Source: Oreocharis arfaki
Taxonomy: Eukaryota > Chordata > Aves > Passeriformes > Paramythiidae
DNA length: 64,000 nt
NCBI GenBank assembly: GCA_013398015.1
Contig: VZRR01011618.1
Location: forward strand, 1,102,021 to 1,166,020
Direction: 5' to 3'
Shown here: positions 55,001 through 64,000 of the stretch, piece by piece
How the letters are laid out: every line of letters starts with the position of its first letter
Position numbering within the stretch: the stretch's first letter is position 1
Notes under the pieces: generated by a model
What the model saw: only the letters and a program-made list of their open reading frames with translations
Database searches by the model: none
What the model was told of the DNA's origin: nothing
Translations under genes and position numbers: made by a program

Positions 55001-58000
55001 ATCCAAGATTTGGGTGGAAAAAACACTGTTTTGTATCACTGTATCATCCACAGGCACGAACTGAGAAGAACAGCAAGCAGGTGCAATCAAAAGGCAACCA
55101 ATATAGAACAGCATCTTCCATTCAAACATCCTTTTTGTACTCTTTATCGCCATCATGCAAACTTCTGTAAAGAATTTCATGACCTTCTCTAGAATTCAGA
55201 TATTAAAGCCAGGATGCAATAATCAGCATCGTTCCATCTGGAATACTGGGGGTGACTGAACTGGAATATTTTACCTCGGTAAAGAGAATGTCAGGTTTCA
55301 ATTATGACTGCACATACTGGCTACATCAGAGCAATCCCGCACACCTAGAGCGCCTCTAACAAAAATTCTGCTGTTCACTAGCTCACAGGCTTCTCTCAGA
55401 CTCATTAAATTCATTCCTGCTGTATCTTAAATAGTGATTACTTATATAAAATCATCAGAATGGTGCCACAGTATAAAGACCTTCATATGTCGCCTTGGTA
55501 ATAAATTAGCTTTTCAGACTTTCCTGACACTTTGAATGACACCATTTAAAGTTGTATCAGGTACATAAAAACCAAGTGGAGAAAAACTTAATTTTCAAAG
55601 CCCTTCTCAAGGTCAGTTAGTGGACATTCATTGTATTTCCATCATTACTGATTTTCCAGTTGTTAGAGAAAGAGTTAGATGGGCTGCATTTTCCCATAAA
55701 CACAGCTGTTGTGAGCTATCATTGATTACAGTTACAGAGGTGTGACTTATTCTCACAAAAACTTTTCCATGCTGACCTGGAATAAGCTACCCAGGAACTG
55801 GTAACAACCTAGTGTGGCAGCACAATCATCAGAGAGGAAACAGAACCAAAACCCACATGGCTGCAACTAGACCACCCATTGAGACAGGTCTCCACAAGCT
55901 GTACTTTTATCACCAGCCTGCACCCCAGATGAATCCCTATTTCCACCAGCTTCAGTGCAGCTGTGAAAATTCTATCCCTGGTCAGAAAACAAGGATGTTA
56001 TCCTAATGCATTTCTAGCTGGGAGAACATCCAGGAGCCAAGAGCAGGAGACAAATTGTCTGGGCTTCACCTGTATTGCTGACTACCTGAGGCTGCAGACA
56101 AAAATCTTCCAGAGGCACAGCAGGATCCAGAAGAATTAACACCCCTTCCCTGTTCCTCATTGCTTATTCACCCGTCAGTATGTACAGGAAGCATCAGCCT
56201 GACTGTTTAACTCACTACAAATTACACAGTGCTCAAAAAAGTCGAGCAAAGCAGTGAAATGAGGACAGTGACTTAACATACAATATGGATACAGCAGCCT
56301 GGAGCCTGCGTGGGCAGGGAGGCCAAGGGAGTACCATGTCTAAAAGTAAAATACAGATAAAGCTTCTCAACATGCTACAAAGATACTGCCAGACCATATC
56401 TATTACCTGATTTGAAGCAGTCAGAAATGCAAGGAGGAAAGAGAGGAAAGGAGAGGAAAGGAGAGGAAAAGAGAGGAAAGGAAAACAAAAAAACTCACAC
56501 AACCTCCTCCCCCACCAAATAAGAGGGGAAAAAGAAAGACTACATTCCTCATGCCAACTGCATGTAACAGTTAAATGAATAAAATATTCACAAAACTCTG
56601 GCAGGTTTTCTTCTCCTTGACTAATGCAGAAAATACATTAGGCTTACAGTACCTAAAGAAAATACATATTTTATATATATATGCATACTTTTACATACAT
56701 GCATATATAATGCATATTTAAAGAGAGAATTGTACCAGCAATTTAATTTGAAATGGAATTACTGTCATCATTTTTATATCCAACTTAATTCTGCATATTT
56801 CAGCACACCACCCAAGAAAAGTTGGTTAGTGCACTCAGAGGTGCTGGTTTTGTTGGTCTCGCTGGCTTTCCTTCAGCCCCACGTGGGTGGAATCTTAGGC
56901 ATTGGCTCTGAAACGTTGGAAAGAGAAAAGTACAACCATAGAAATTCAGTTACTTACACTGATATCTGCTGCTTTGTATAAAGAGGGAACAACAAATGTT
57001 CTGTTTATTTTTCAGAGCCATTGCTATTCCTTCTCCAGTGAAAGGCTTAAGGTATATTTGAAAAATATTTATTTTGGGAAAAAAAATACTGGGACAACAA
57101 TGAAAAACCCTGTAGCAAATAAAGGCTTTGGTGTATTAGAGACCATAATTAACATACACGTTTCTGTGGGTTTGAATACTGGAATTCAGTTCCATTTTGT
57201 CAGCAAGGGATTCAGGCAGTGTTGAAGCTCCGTTTAGTTCCTCACCAAAGCCATCTGCAGGAGTCACTAACCAGGAACCCAAATACTATCTCAAAACCCT
57301 CAAAACTTACTTTTGCAGCCAGTCAATGATCTTCTTCTTTGTTCTGAGGTGTGGCAGAGTGTATTTCTCCTCTCCATCCTTAAAATACTTCAAAGTAGGA
57401 AACCCTGAGATGTGGTATCTTTCTGCCAGCGCCTTGTTGACAGTAGCATCGACTGCTGCAAGGACACCCGGACTCTGAAACAGATATCACTTACTGTAAA
57501 TCCCAGCCACATACACACACCCCTTCAGCAGGACACAGTGGGCTTGGAGGCAATCACTTATCGTCTGGGTTCCTTTGCTGCCTCCAGGACAAAAGGACAT
57601 TGTCTTAGGCTGTGCCAGGGGACGTTCAGGTTGGACATTAGGAAGCATTTCTTCACAGAAAGGGGGATTTGACATTGGAATGGGCTGCCCAGAGAGATAG
57701 TGGAGTCACCATCCCTGAAGGTGTTTAAGGAAAGACTGGATGTGGCACTTGGTGCCATGGTCTAGTTGACATGGTGGTGCTTGGTCATGAGCTGGACTTG
57801 ATTTCAGCAGTCTTTTCCAACCTGATTAATTCTGTGATTCTGAGCACAGACATACAGAAAGACAGAGAGGACTGATGCAAAACCAGAAAGGGACATACTC
57901 TGGACTAAATGTAACCAGAGTCTTACCTGTTCCCCTCCCATTTCTGATAGGATTCTCTGTACATAATTCACTTCATAGCGCTTAAGAGCTGTTTCCAGAA

Positions 58001-58852
58001 ACTGCATTTCCTCCCACAAATCCCTATTTCTCCCAGAAGTAACAAGCACTACTAAAGACAAGTTTACTTTAAGGCAAATTAATCCTCCCCTAACTTGTGG
58101 GTATCTTTTCGTGGACCACCCTTAGATGCACAGAAGAACACACATTTGTAGAGTGTTATTCACTGGGTCTTTGTTTTTCTCATCTCCTCCCTCTCCAGCA
58201 GCAATAAAGGAACTTTAGATGTCTCCACAGAAGATGCTTAAAGCATGGGGCAGACTACTTCTACTTCTCCTCCCGCATGGCACACACAGCACGAGACTGA
58301 ATCAATAACACTAATACTTGTATTATTGGATCTCTCTTCTCCAGCCACGCTGATCGAGCACTTAAGATGAAGCTAATGGAGTGCTGCAACCATTAAAAAC
58401 AGGGTATTTGAAAGAGGGATCAACCCCTTTTGTTTTTTTCCAAATCTAATTCATAAATAAAAGCCTATGTTTCTTCACATTCAATGCCTTTAAGTAAGGG
58501 GAAAAAAATCCATTTCTGGATTTGATCATATTATGTATAAGGCCTATAGCAGAATACATAAACATTTTTCGATTTTGTTTTCGTTCAAGACAGAATGTTC
58601 TTTCTCAGACTTTGGCAGGGCTCATGCATTAGCGATGAGACTGTACTTTGGAAGCACATTTTGAAGGGTCCTGTGGGAGGATGAGAACAGCTGAATTTGT
58701 TGTAGGGAGAAAAGTCACTTTTATTACTCTGGTTATTTATTACTGATTATTTGAAGGATAAAATAAAGGAAATTAGCTTACATCACTGGTTACATGGAGA
58801 AACTCTGCAGCCTTCTCATATTCTGGCTTCATTTTCTTACAGTGCCCACACC
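27985..58852 (-). CDS. PDIA5: PDIA5, protein disulfide isomerase A5 (PDIR), last six exons of a partial gene
   Basis: PDIA5 is an ER-lumen thiol-disulfide oxidoreductase of the PDI family that forms and rearranges disulfides in secretory proteins. Exons 58852-58782, 57474-57311, 54731-54601, 39691-39621, 30703-30569 and 28065-27985 (71, 164, 131, 71, 135 and 81 nt) join in frame to give the C-terminal 216 residues. Visible features are a thioredoxin active site CGHC, the cis-proline motif GFPTLKYF, the family-typical proline-rich linker PEAPPPPEPAW, a second active site CPHC, the motif GYPTFNYY, and a C-terminal KKKDEL giving KDEL ER retrieval. From memory the human protein ends KEEL and has 519 residues, so the N-terminal b-like domain and first catalytic domain (CSMC in human) must lie right of position 64,000. 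All introns are GT-AG and no damage is seen. Confidence 0.97.
28066..30568 (-). other. PDIA5 last intron (2.5 kb)
   Basis: Holds a two-copy tandem duplication near the exon (28,141-28,230) and an A/C-rich run (about 28,960-28,990). Nothing else is recognisable. Confidence 0.8.
28141..28230. repeat. Two-copy tandem duplication, unit about 45 bp
   Basis: CTTCTGTATCCCAGCAGAAT (28141) with AAACTAAGGAGCAGTTG is followed directly by TTTCTGTACCCCACGGCAGA with AAACTAAGGAGCAGTTA. The shared core is AAACTAAGGAGCAGTT. It is intronic, about 75 bp from the last PDIA5 exon. Confidence 0.75.
30569..30703 (-). CDS. PDIA5: PDIA5 penultimate exon
   Basis: 135-nt, phase-0 minus-strand exon with a GTGTTTCAG acceptor and a GGG/GTAAGT donor. 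It encodes IAYAAVDCAKGQNHDL, then CKQEGVDGYPTF with the cis-proline, and GKFVEKYTGDRG. It completes the last thioredoxin fold. Confidence 0.97.
34322..34346. repeat. TG/TA simple repeat
   Basis: TGTGTGTGTG followed by TTTATATATATATG; a short compound microsatellite in a PDIA5 intron. Confidence 0.8.
38528..38925 (-). mobile_element. CR1 LINE 3' fragment
   Basis: Antisense CR1. AGAATATAGAATAGG gives the ATTCTAT tail on the other strand. It is followed by TTGGATGGAACCTACAAGGA, the ACCACCTCTCTAAGGAAGCC and AAGAAGTGTTTCCTACTGTG blocks and later CCTCCTGAGGAAGGTGTAGA. The 74-codon frame at 38557-38781 belongs to it. Confidence 0.8.
39621..39691 (-). CDS. PDIA5: PDIA5 exon with CPHC active site
   Basis: 71-nt minus-strand exon with a TCAAACAG acceptor and an AAG/GTAACT donor. 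It starts with the last two bases of Trp, then CPHCKNAIPHFTTAAEVFK and EDRK. CPHC, rather than CGHC, is the expected last active site in PDIA5. Length and phases are identical to the CGHC exon at 58782-58852. Confidence 0.96.
41412..41489 (+). repeat. Purine-rich GGA/GAA tract
   Basis: About 78 bp that is almost all A and G, with GGAGGAGGAGG, GGAAGAGGAGG and GGAGGAAGAGAAG blocks and only a few C interruptions. The K/R/G-rich open frames across it are low-complexity artefacts. Confidence 0.85.
45050..45260 (+). mobile_element. Probable CR1 LINE internal fragment
   Basis: TGCTGTTTGCAGTTCTGGGC, then ACTGGAGGGGGCTCAGAAGA and later AGATATGTTCCATGG follow the order of sense CR1 blocks upstream of the 3' end (TGCTGTGTCCAGTTCTGGGC, CTGGAGGGTGTCCAGAGAAG, CATATGTCCTATG). 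It is diverged and has no tail. Confidence 0.5.
46110..46225 (-). mobile_element. MIR-like SINE relic
   Basis: GATTATCCCCCTCTG, CAGGAAGAGGTTAAGTGACT and the following CACAATCCTGCC follow the antisense MIR core (TTATCCCC, GAGAGGTTAAGTAACTTGCC). An old, diverged element. Confidence 0.45.
50430..50710 (-). mobile_element. CR1 LINE 3' fragment
   Basis: Antisense CR1: GGAGATCATCTAGTCTAACT, AGGTTGCCCAGCCCTGTGTC, TTTTGAATACCTCCAAGGAT, TTGCCTCTTGTCCTGTCCC and GCAGAGAAGAGTCTCACC are in the correct order. The tail is not visible. Confidence 0.85.
51763..51833. repeat. Short spaced direct repeat
   Basis: TCCCAGGTCATTATTGG (51763-51779) recurs as TCCCAAGTCATTATTGG (51817-51833), 54 bp apart. A local duplication in a PDIA5 intron with no known role. 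Confidence 0.7.
52404..52436. repeat. AT-rich simple sequence
   Basis: TATTTATATATAAACATACT and TTATATATGCATGTATA, an AT/TATA low-complexity run just before a C7 homopolymer. Confidence 0.7.
54601..54731 (-). CDS. PDIA5: PDIA5 exon, proline-rich linker and start of last catalytic domain
   Basis: 131-nt minus-strand exon with a TTTTCTAG acceptor and a GTGAGT donor. It completes Asn, then encodes PEAPPPPEPAWEEKQ, the inter-domain linker typical of PDIA5, and DFRESLKKKKHTLVMFYAP. It ends on the first base of the active-site Trp codon, so the intron splits APW from CPHC. Confidence 0.97.
56431..56486 (+). repeat. 10-bp purine tandem repeat (GAGAGGAAAG)n
   Basis: Four in-register copies from 56441: GAGAGGAAAG twice, GAGAGGAAAA, GAGAGGAAAG, preceded by a degenerate copy. 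All-purine strand, hence a polypyrimidine tract on the PDIA5 sense strand. Confidence 0.9.
56668..56722. repeat. AT-rich simple sequence
   Basis: TTTTATATATATATGCATAC followed by ACATACATGCATATATAATG: alternating AT/GCATAT low-complexity DNA with local palindromes. Confidence 0.75.
57311..57474 (-). CDS. PDIA5: PDIA5 exon, thioredoxin-fold second half with cis-proline
   Basis: 164-nt minus-strand exon with a CTGTTTCAG acceptor and a GTAAGT donor. It starts in phase 0 with SPGVLAAVDATVNKALAERY, followed by HISGFPTLKYF (cis-Pro facing the active site) and RTKKKIIDWLQ. It ends with two bases of an Asn codon. It completes the thioredoxin fold opened by the CGHC exon. Confidence 0.97.
57475..58781 (-). 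other. PDIA5 intron (1.3 kb)
   Basis: Mostly occupied by a CR1 (57565-57845) inserted about 90 bp from the exon. A stretch at 57927-58023 has splice-like borders. The remainder is plain intron. Confidence 0.8.
57565..57845 (+). mobile_element. CR1 LINE 3' fragment
   Basis: Sense CR1: GGTTCCTTTGCTGCCTCCAG, TGCCAGGGGACGTTCAGGTT, AAGCATTTCTTCACAGAAAG, GGAATGGGCTGCCCAGAGAG, TCACCATCCCTGAAGGTGTT, and a perfect tail ATTCTGTGATTCTGA. It is antisense to PDIA5. Confidence 0.93.
58782..58852 (-). CDS. PDIA5: PDIA5 exon with CGHC active site
   Basis: 71-nt minus-strand exon with a TTTGGCAG acceptor and a GAT/GTAAGC donor. It begins with the last two bases (GG) of the active-site Trp codon, followed by CGHCKKMKPEYEKAAEF and six more residues, and ends on a codon boundary. 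CGHC is the classical PDI redox pair. The preceding exon, ending in APW(T), is not found up to 64,000 and must lie further right. Confidence 0.96.
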
Positions 58853-61800
58853 CTGCCAAAAAACAAAAACACAATTAAGTCGTATACACCATGGTTATTC
58901 ACTGACCCATTCATCCAGCCATTATCAAAGTCCAAAACCATGCGGTAAGGATTTACTAGAATTTTGTATGCATTTTACTCAACATATTTGTAAAGCCTTA
59001 GTATGATACAGGATTTTTTCCAAACTGGCCACAATTGTTTAAACAAAGAACTTAATCTATTAAAAATAATAATAATAGTAATACACCCCCTGATTTCACA
59101 CCAACACCTCTTTCCTTACAAAAAGTACTATAAGCATTTCAAGCCCATTCCTTCTAGAATGCTCTTGGACAAGGCACAACCTCACCCATTTCGATTTCCA
59201 AATCTTTATCTGCTTTAAAAAGAAACAACACAGCTCCTCACGTGACTTCGTGACTTTCAGTGGAGGCTTACACGAGCACAGCTTAATAGAGTAATATAAT
59301 TTGAATTCAACTGCACTGATAATAAGCCCCGCTTTACAGTGGTGCTGCATGTACCTCTAGCAAGGATTTGCACTGATTTAATCACATCAGTGTAATTACA
59401 CCACCACATATGTTCCCAACATAAGCAGGGTCTGTAAAACCAAGATAATGGTCCTTTCTCGCTTGTGCGAAGTTCTCCAGGGATCTGCCATTACTTCACT
59501 GCTAAGTGCTGACATTACAATAAAGTAAAATGAATGCATGAGTGAGAAAAGCAGACTTAGAATAAATTATTTGGGTATAAATTAAGCTGCTTTCAGCTGG
59601 TGCAGTTGTTTGCAGGCAGGCTGAACTTTCAGGCCCAGGTGAGGTTCCTGCCGTGATGTGAAGTTACACTTCAGCACCTCCAGTGCAATGCTGGGCCTCA
59701 GTGACAGCCCCTTCCCTGTCCCCAAGGGACTGGCACAACGGTGCACAGGGATGGAGCGGCAGGGATGGACACCTGGCATGGCAAGGGTCAGGTCTGACTG
59801 GAGGTGCAGGGAGCTGGGACAAGGCACTGGCACGGCCCGGGCGCGCTGCCCTCGCCTGCCTGGTGCACTGCAATCCCAGCGCAGTGCCTCGCTGCACCTC
59901 TCCCTCTTGTCTGCAGCAGCAGCCAGCTCGCTTTCCTGAGCTGTTATTGTTGGAACGGGCACTTGAAAGCCCAGACTTTGCTGAGCTTTTGGAAGTTGTA
60001 TCAGAAGATACGGCTGGAAATGTGTTTCAATGCACGGCAGCAAAAGCCAACTCTGAGGTGTATGGGTCACAGGGCTGGGGCTATTTTTACACCATTGTTC
60101 AAAAGAAAATAAACCAAAGACTCTGAACCTCAGCGCTGCTTTGTTTCCCTCTAATGGGATGACTGCTGAAGCCAGCAGAAACAAACCTGAGCCTGAACTC
60201 AACCAGACAAGCACGTTTTATATAGCACAAGTCAAAGAGAATTTGCAGCCAAGAAGCGCCAAGACATCCAGGTGTAAGTAACTTCACCAGAGCAAACAGA
60301 GCTTCAGCCACCACAGCACATCATGGAACACTTTCAGGGCATGTTTATAGAACAGGGTGAACACATTTGAATAAAAACTGCAAATCCCACCTAAGAATTA
60401 CAGCAAATACCAAAGCGGTTGATCTCAGACCAAACTCCAGTTCAAACACCAGCTACAGTCCATACCACTTAGTCATCTGCACAGAGACCACAACATTAAA
60501 GAGCCCCATGTCATTTTTTAAAGCAAAAAACAATAATGTGTAGTTTTGCACCATGGTGTGAGAATGCTGGGAACCTGACGTGACAGCTTCACAGGTGAAT
60601 TCAGGAAGAAGCTGGGAGAGGGTGAGGAAGAGTTACTGTCTCAGCACTGCTTATCTTGGTTAAAAGCACAAAAGAGGCTGGCAAAATGATTTATTTGCCA
60701 CCCACGGATAACTTGCAGGCATATGGCTTTGTGTACGGGGCTGACAGATCTCTTTGACACCTGCCCAAGTTGATTTATTTCTCCTTTTAGGAGCAAGGAA
60801 CTTTATTCATTCTGTGCTCTTCCTCACTTCTAAACAAAGGGCATCTCAACTCCCAGCTCAGATACCTGGGAACCTCTCTGAATTAGGTAGCTTAAATTTG
60901 TATTTGTACAAACAATACTTTACTGCAGGGCTAACTTCACCCTGGTGGGCTTTACACGGTGTGTCCTTTAGCCACAGTAAAGTTCATATTATGCTCTAGC
61001 TACAGTATCCCCTATATTCCAATTATATTATAATTATTAATTAGATCTGATCAACCAAAGGCATTAAACAACCTGAGTTTTCAGAAAGCTATGCAGAAGG
61101 GAAAACACCCAAACCAACAACCCAGGCATATTTTGCCCAGGAAATAAAAAAAATATCCAAAGCATCTGAAATTCATGTAAGTAATATTTTGGATCAAGAT
61201 ATCCAAACCATGGAATGTCACTGTTCCAGGTTCTTTCATGAACATCACATAGACACAGCACTACTGACTGCCACAAAGCTAACTCGCTCATGCTTAAAAT
61301 AAAGGGAACAAGCATCAGATCTTTAAAAGGCACTTAAATGCAAACTGAAGTCTTCAAATTTTTATTGTGAATGCTTGTTCTACCCCTGACAGAGGACGGC
61401 ACGATGTATCAGCCTGGAGAAAACTCACCACATTAAACTGAACCTGAGAGAGGAACAACAAATTTTAAGAGCTTCTTCCACAATAAATGATGCTTTTCTG
61501 GCTGTCTTTATGAGAATTTTGCTATTGTGAGCTACAGTCTGCTTTCACCTACCACTGCAGAAAAGGGGAGATACAAATTACAAGTCAGACCTACAAACTG
61601 CAAATCAAATAATCTCTCCTATGATTATTTACCCTATCTTTGAATAATCCTGTGAAGATTGCCATTAAATTTTCAAGGCTGATGAAAAGTTATTTAAATC
61701 AATTCCAAGGTCATTGCCTCTCCTTTGATTGCTACATTAGGTTGTTCAGCAGCAGCTTCATCCCTCTGTGCTAAGCTCCTCCAGTTTTAGACGCTTTCCA

Positions 61801-64000
61801 TTCATAAAATGAGTGAGAGAATAACAACAACCCTACAAGCCCTGAGCCCAAATGCTCCTGTGTGCTGCTGGGACGATGGAAGGAGCCCACAGGTCTGCAG
61901 TGTCCATCTGCGACAGATGTGCTTCTAGAAGACGCACTGTCCTGTTAAACATATACTGGCATTAAAATTAAAAGACTAAGCAAGGAAGCGACTCATTCCA
62001 TCCCAGGTGAGAAGAAAGGCTGCAGCCAATACAAGGATGTCCTGTGCCTACTCCCAGCACTGCCATCCTCTGAGCCTCTGTGGGTCACGGCTGGTGGGAA
62101 CACCCAAGGGTCTTGTAGGTGTCTATCCAAGGGGACTCCCACAGCCTCAGTCTTTCCTTGCAGAAGACAAGTAGCTGCCCTGAAGGTGCAAGACAGCTAC
62201 TCTCCATCCAGCAGCAGAAACCAGTCCAGGTTCAGTGCCTGGTTCTGCTGACCAGTTCAGGACAACTCCTCTGACCTCTCACCCCTCATCTTGCTCCTCT
62301 TGCACAAAAGGAGCCCCAGGCTGCAAGGGCCAAGGCTCGGATAGAAAGAGCACACAGAGAAGCATAAATGAAGTGTTACAAGACAGGGAAAGGAAGTCAG
62401 TGCTTACAACAATCAGTGCTAGGACATCTGGTATGCACCCTTGCTAACCATTTTTAAAACAGATGTCCAAATGAAGCAAGAATTCTTCTTTCCCAGTTTA
62501 TTTATAACCAGTCCTCTCACTTGCACTGCGCAGATGGGCAGATAAGCAGCTCCTTCCTTCAGTGCACTCACTGTCACACAGCTTAGCTCAGCTGCACCCC
62601 CAGACAATGGTGGTCAAAGGTGCCCACGTCACCTCGGTGCAGACAAGCCACTTCCCTCCAGAATCCCACTGCAGGCCAGAGGACAACACTTGCTCAGCAC
62701 TTTGTCCTTTGTGGAGTGTGACCATATGCAAATGTAGAGGCAAAGGCCAAGCGTGGACAGAGCAATGCTGAAGTGAAAGGGTGAGCAGCACATGGACAAA
62801 GGAAAGGCTAACAAATGCACCAAGCAACTCTTTTTCCAAGGAAATATCTGTATTTGTTTACAGCATCCTGTTTGGCACCATGGCAAAGATTCACAACACA
62901 CAGTTGCTCCAAACCTTTTCAGAAATGAATTAATACAAGTACTTCTACTGTTAAAACCAAGTTTTACCAGCAGAAAACCAGTCAAGCAGCTCCAGCTAAG
63001 CTCCTGCATATGCTGTCTTAGTGCTGGCCCAAGAATATAAATCTCTGTTTCTCTCTGTCATTCAGTGTTTGCTTCTTTCAGGTTATTATGACTATATAAA
63101 TAAATGCCATGCTTTTGGTCATGTCCTCTCATTTCAAGACAACACTGTCTGAGGATCTGAAGTGTGTGTGACAAGCAAGAGATAAAAGACAACATCCAGG
63201 CACTTGTGAAGAAGCAATTTCTGGCATCAAGAAGCCTAGAGGTAAACTAAATTGCAAATAAAGATTTTAAAGAATCATTATATTTCTGTCATCAACAGAC
63301 TGCTCGAATACTGTTATCATGTACCAGCTATTTATCGTATCATGCCAGCTCTACATCCATCTATAGCTGCATACCAAAAATACCTCCATTAGCCTGATGA
63401 GAAAACTAATTTGAAGCACAAAACAAGTCCTGCTTTCAGCAAGTGGGCCACTGGCAGTTCAGAATACACTCACGCAAGATTTACGGACAACTTCAAGTGA
63501 AAAAAGAAATTGTCAAAAAATTCAGATGCACCTTTGCTCTCTAAACATTTAACACCTGGGGATAACACTTGGTTTCTCCATTCTTAATCCCAGAGGAGCA
63601 GTGACCTCTCAAAACAGCAGAATAGCAGTTCTTACATGGGCCCCATTGTTGACTTCAAACTTGTATGCCTACACTTAAAAGCAGGAGTATCTACATGGAG
63701 CAGGGGAGACACAATCCTTGCAGCCACAGCAAGGACACACAAATCCCAGCCTTATCACCCATGCAAGAACACAAATGTATTCTCTTCCGCCATGAAAGTC
63801 TGTAACATGCAAAGACTTCTTATGCATCATGTAAAAGAAGATCTCTCAGGTCTGACATGAGGCAGTTTACAGTTCCTTCACCAGTGTAGGAGAGCATAAA
63901 CTAAAACAGCTGCAGATTCCCTTGCATAATTTAGCCATCTGCATTGCAGACATCTGATGGAAAATCATCCACAAATTTGGCAGGGAGGGAGGATGACAAA
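58853..64000 (-). other. PDIA5 intron (at least 5.1 kb, continues right of window)
   Basis: No further PDIA5 exon found; I looked for the APW-ending exon expected next. A locally GC-richer patch (59,680-59,930) opens several overlapping frames on both strands, the longest starting at GTG; none is recognisable. About 61,600-61,760 is an AT-rich, motif-dense stretch, possibly regulatory. The rest is plain intron. Confidence 0.7.

Larger units (their letters stand above)
54732..57310 (-). other. PDIA5 intron (2.6 kb)
   Basis: Holds a decamer purine repeat at 56431-56486 and an AT-rich palindromic run at about 56,668-56,722. No other element is recognised. Confidence 0.8.

Noticed and set aside
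57412..57758. Frames overlapping the PDIA5 exon and the region left of it on either strand
   Set aside because: Shadow of the PDIA5 exon and antisense or sense reading of the adjacent CR1.
60300..61300. Search for the PDIA5 exon preceding CGHC (ending VMFHAPW-like)
   Set aside because: ATGGAACA-like strings near 60,325 and 61,240 were read in all minus frames; neither gives the expected residues or a donor after APW.

Overview
The window is vertebrate nuclear DNA, almost certainly from a bird. The interspersed repeats are CR1 LINE 3' ends carrying the diagnostic ATTCTRTG-type tail, I see no Alu- or L1-like sequence, and two conserved vertebrate genes are recognisable exon by exon. Coding sequence is about 2% of the window. 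The rest is intron, one intergenic interval, repeats and possible regulatory DNA. I cannot name the species.

Left part (1 to about 14,200): the 5' two-thirds of SEC22A on the minus strand. Four coding exons (9187-9006, 7699-7536, 6444-6250, 1616-1498) join in perfect frame to give residues 1-220 of a SEC22A-type longin-domain membrane protein. The last exons lie to the left of position 1. A probable untranslated first exon ends at a strong donor at 13810, next to a CpG island (about 13,810-14,480) that is the likely promoter.

Middle (about 14,480-27,800): intergenic DNA between the SEC22A promoter and the PDIA5 3' end. It holds a CR1 next to the CpG island, older CR1- and MIR-like relics, AT-rich stretches that look like conserved non-coding elements, and one candidate unit with a TATA box at 26,518 and a 28-codon ORF at 26,694.

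Right part (about 27,830-64,000): the 3' half of PDIA5 on the minus strand. Six exons (58852-58782, 57474-57311, 54731-54601, 39691-39621, 30703-30569, 28065-27985) join in frame to encode the last 216 residues. These include thioredoxin modules with CGHC and CPHC active sites and a C-terminal KDEL. The upstream exons lie beyond position 64,000. The introns are long (up to 14.9 kb) and hold CR1 insertions, low-complexity tracts and possible enhancers.

Both genes run in the same direction, with PDIA5 upstream of SEC22A, matching the vertebrate PDIA5-SEC22A neighbourhood. Both products work in the early secretory pathway (oxidative folding in the ER; ER-Golgi membrane traffic), but I see nothing showing co-regulation. 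I found no convincing new multi-gene system. The most unusual item is the TATA-driven micro-ORF candidate.
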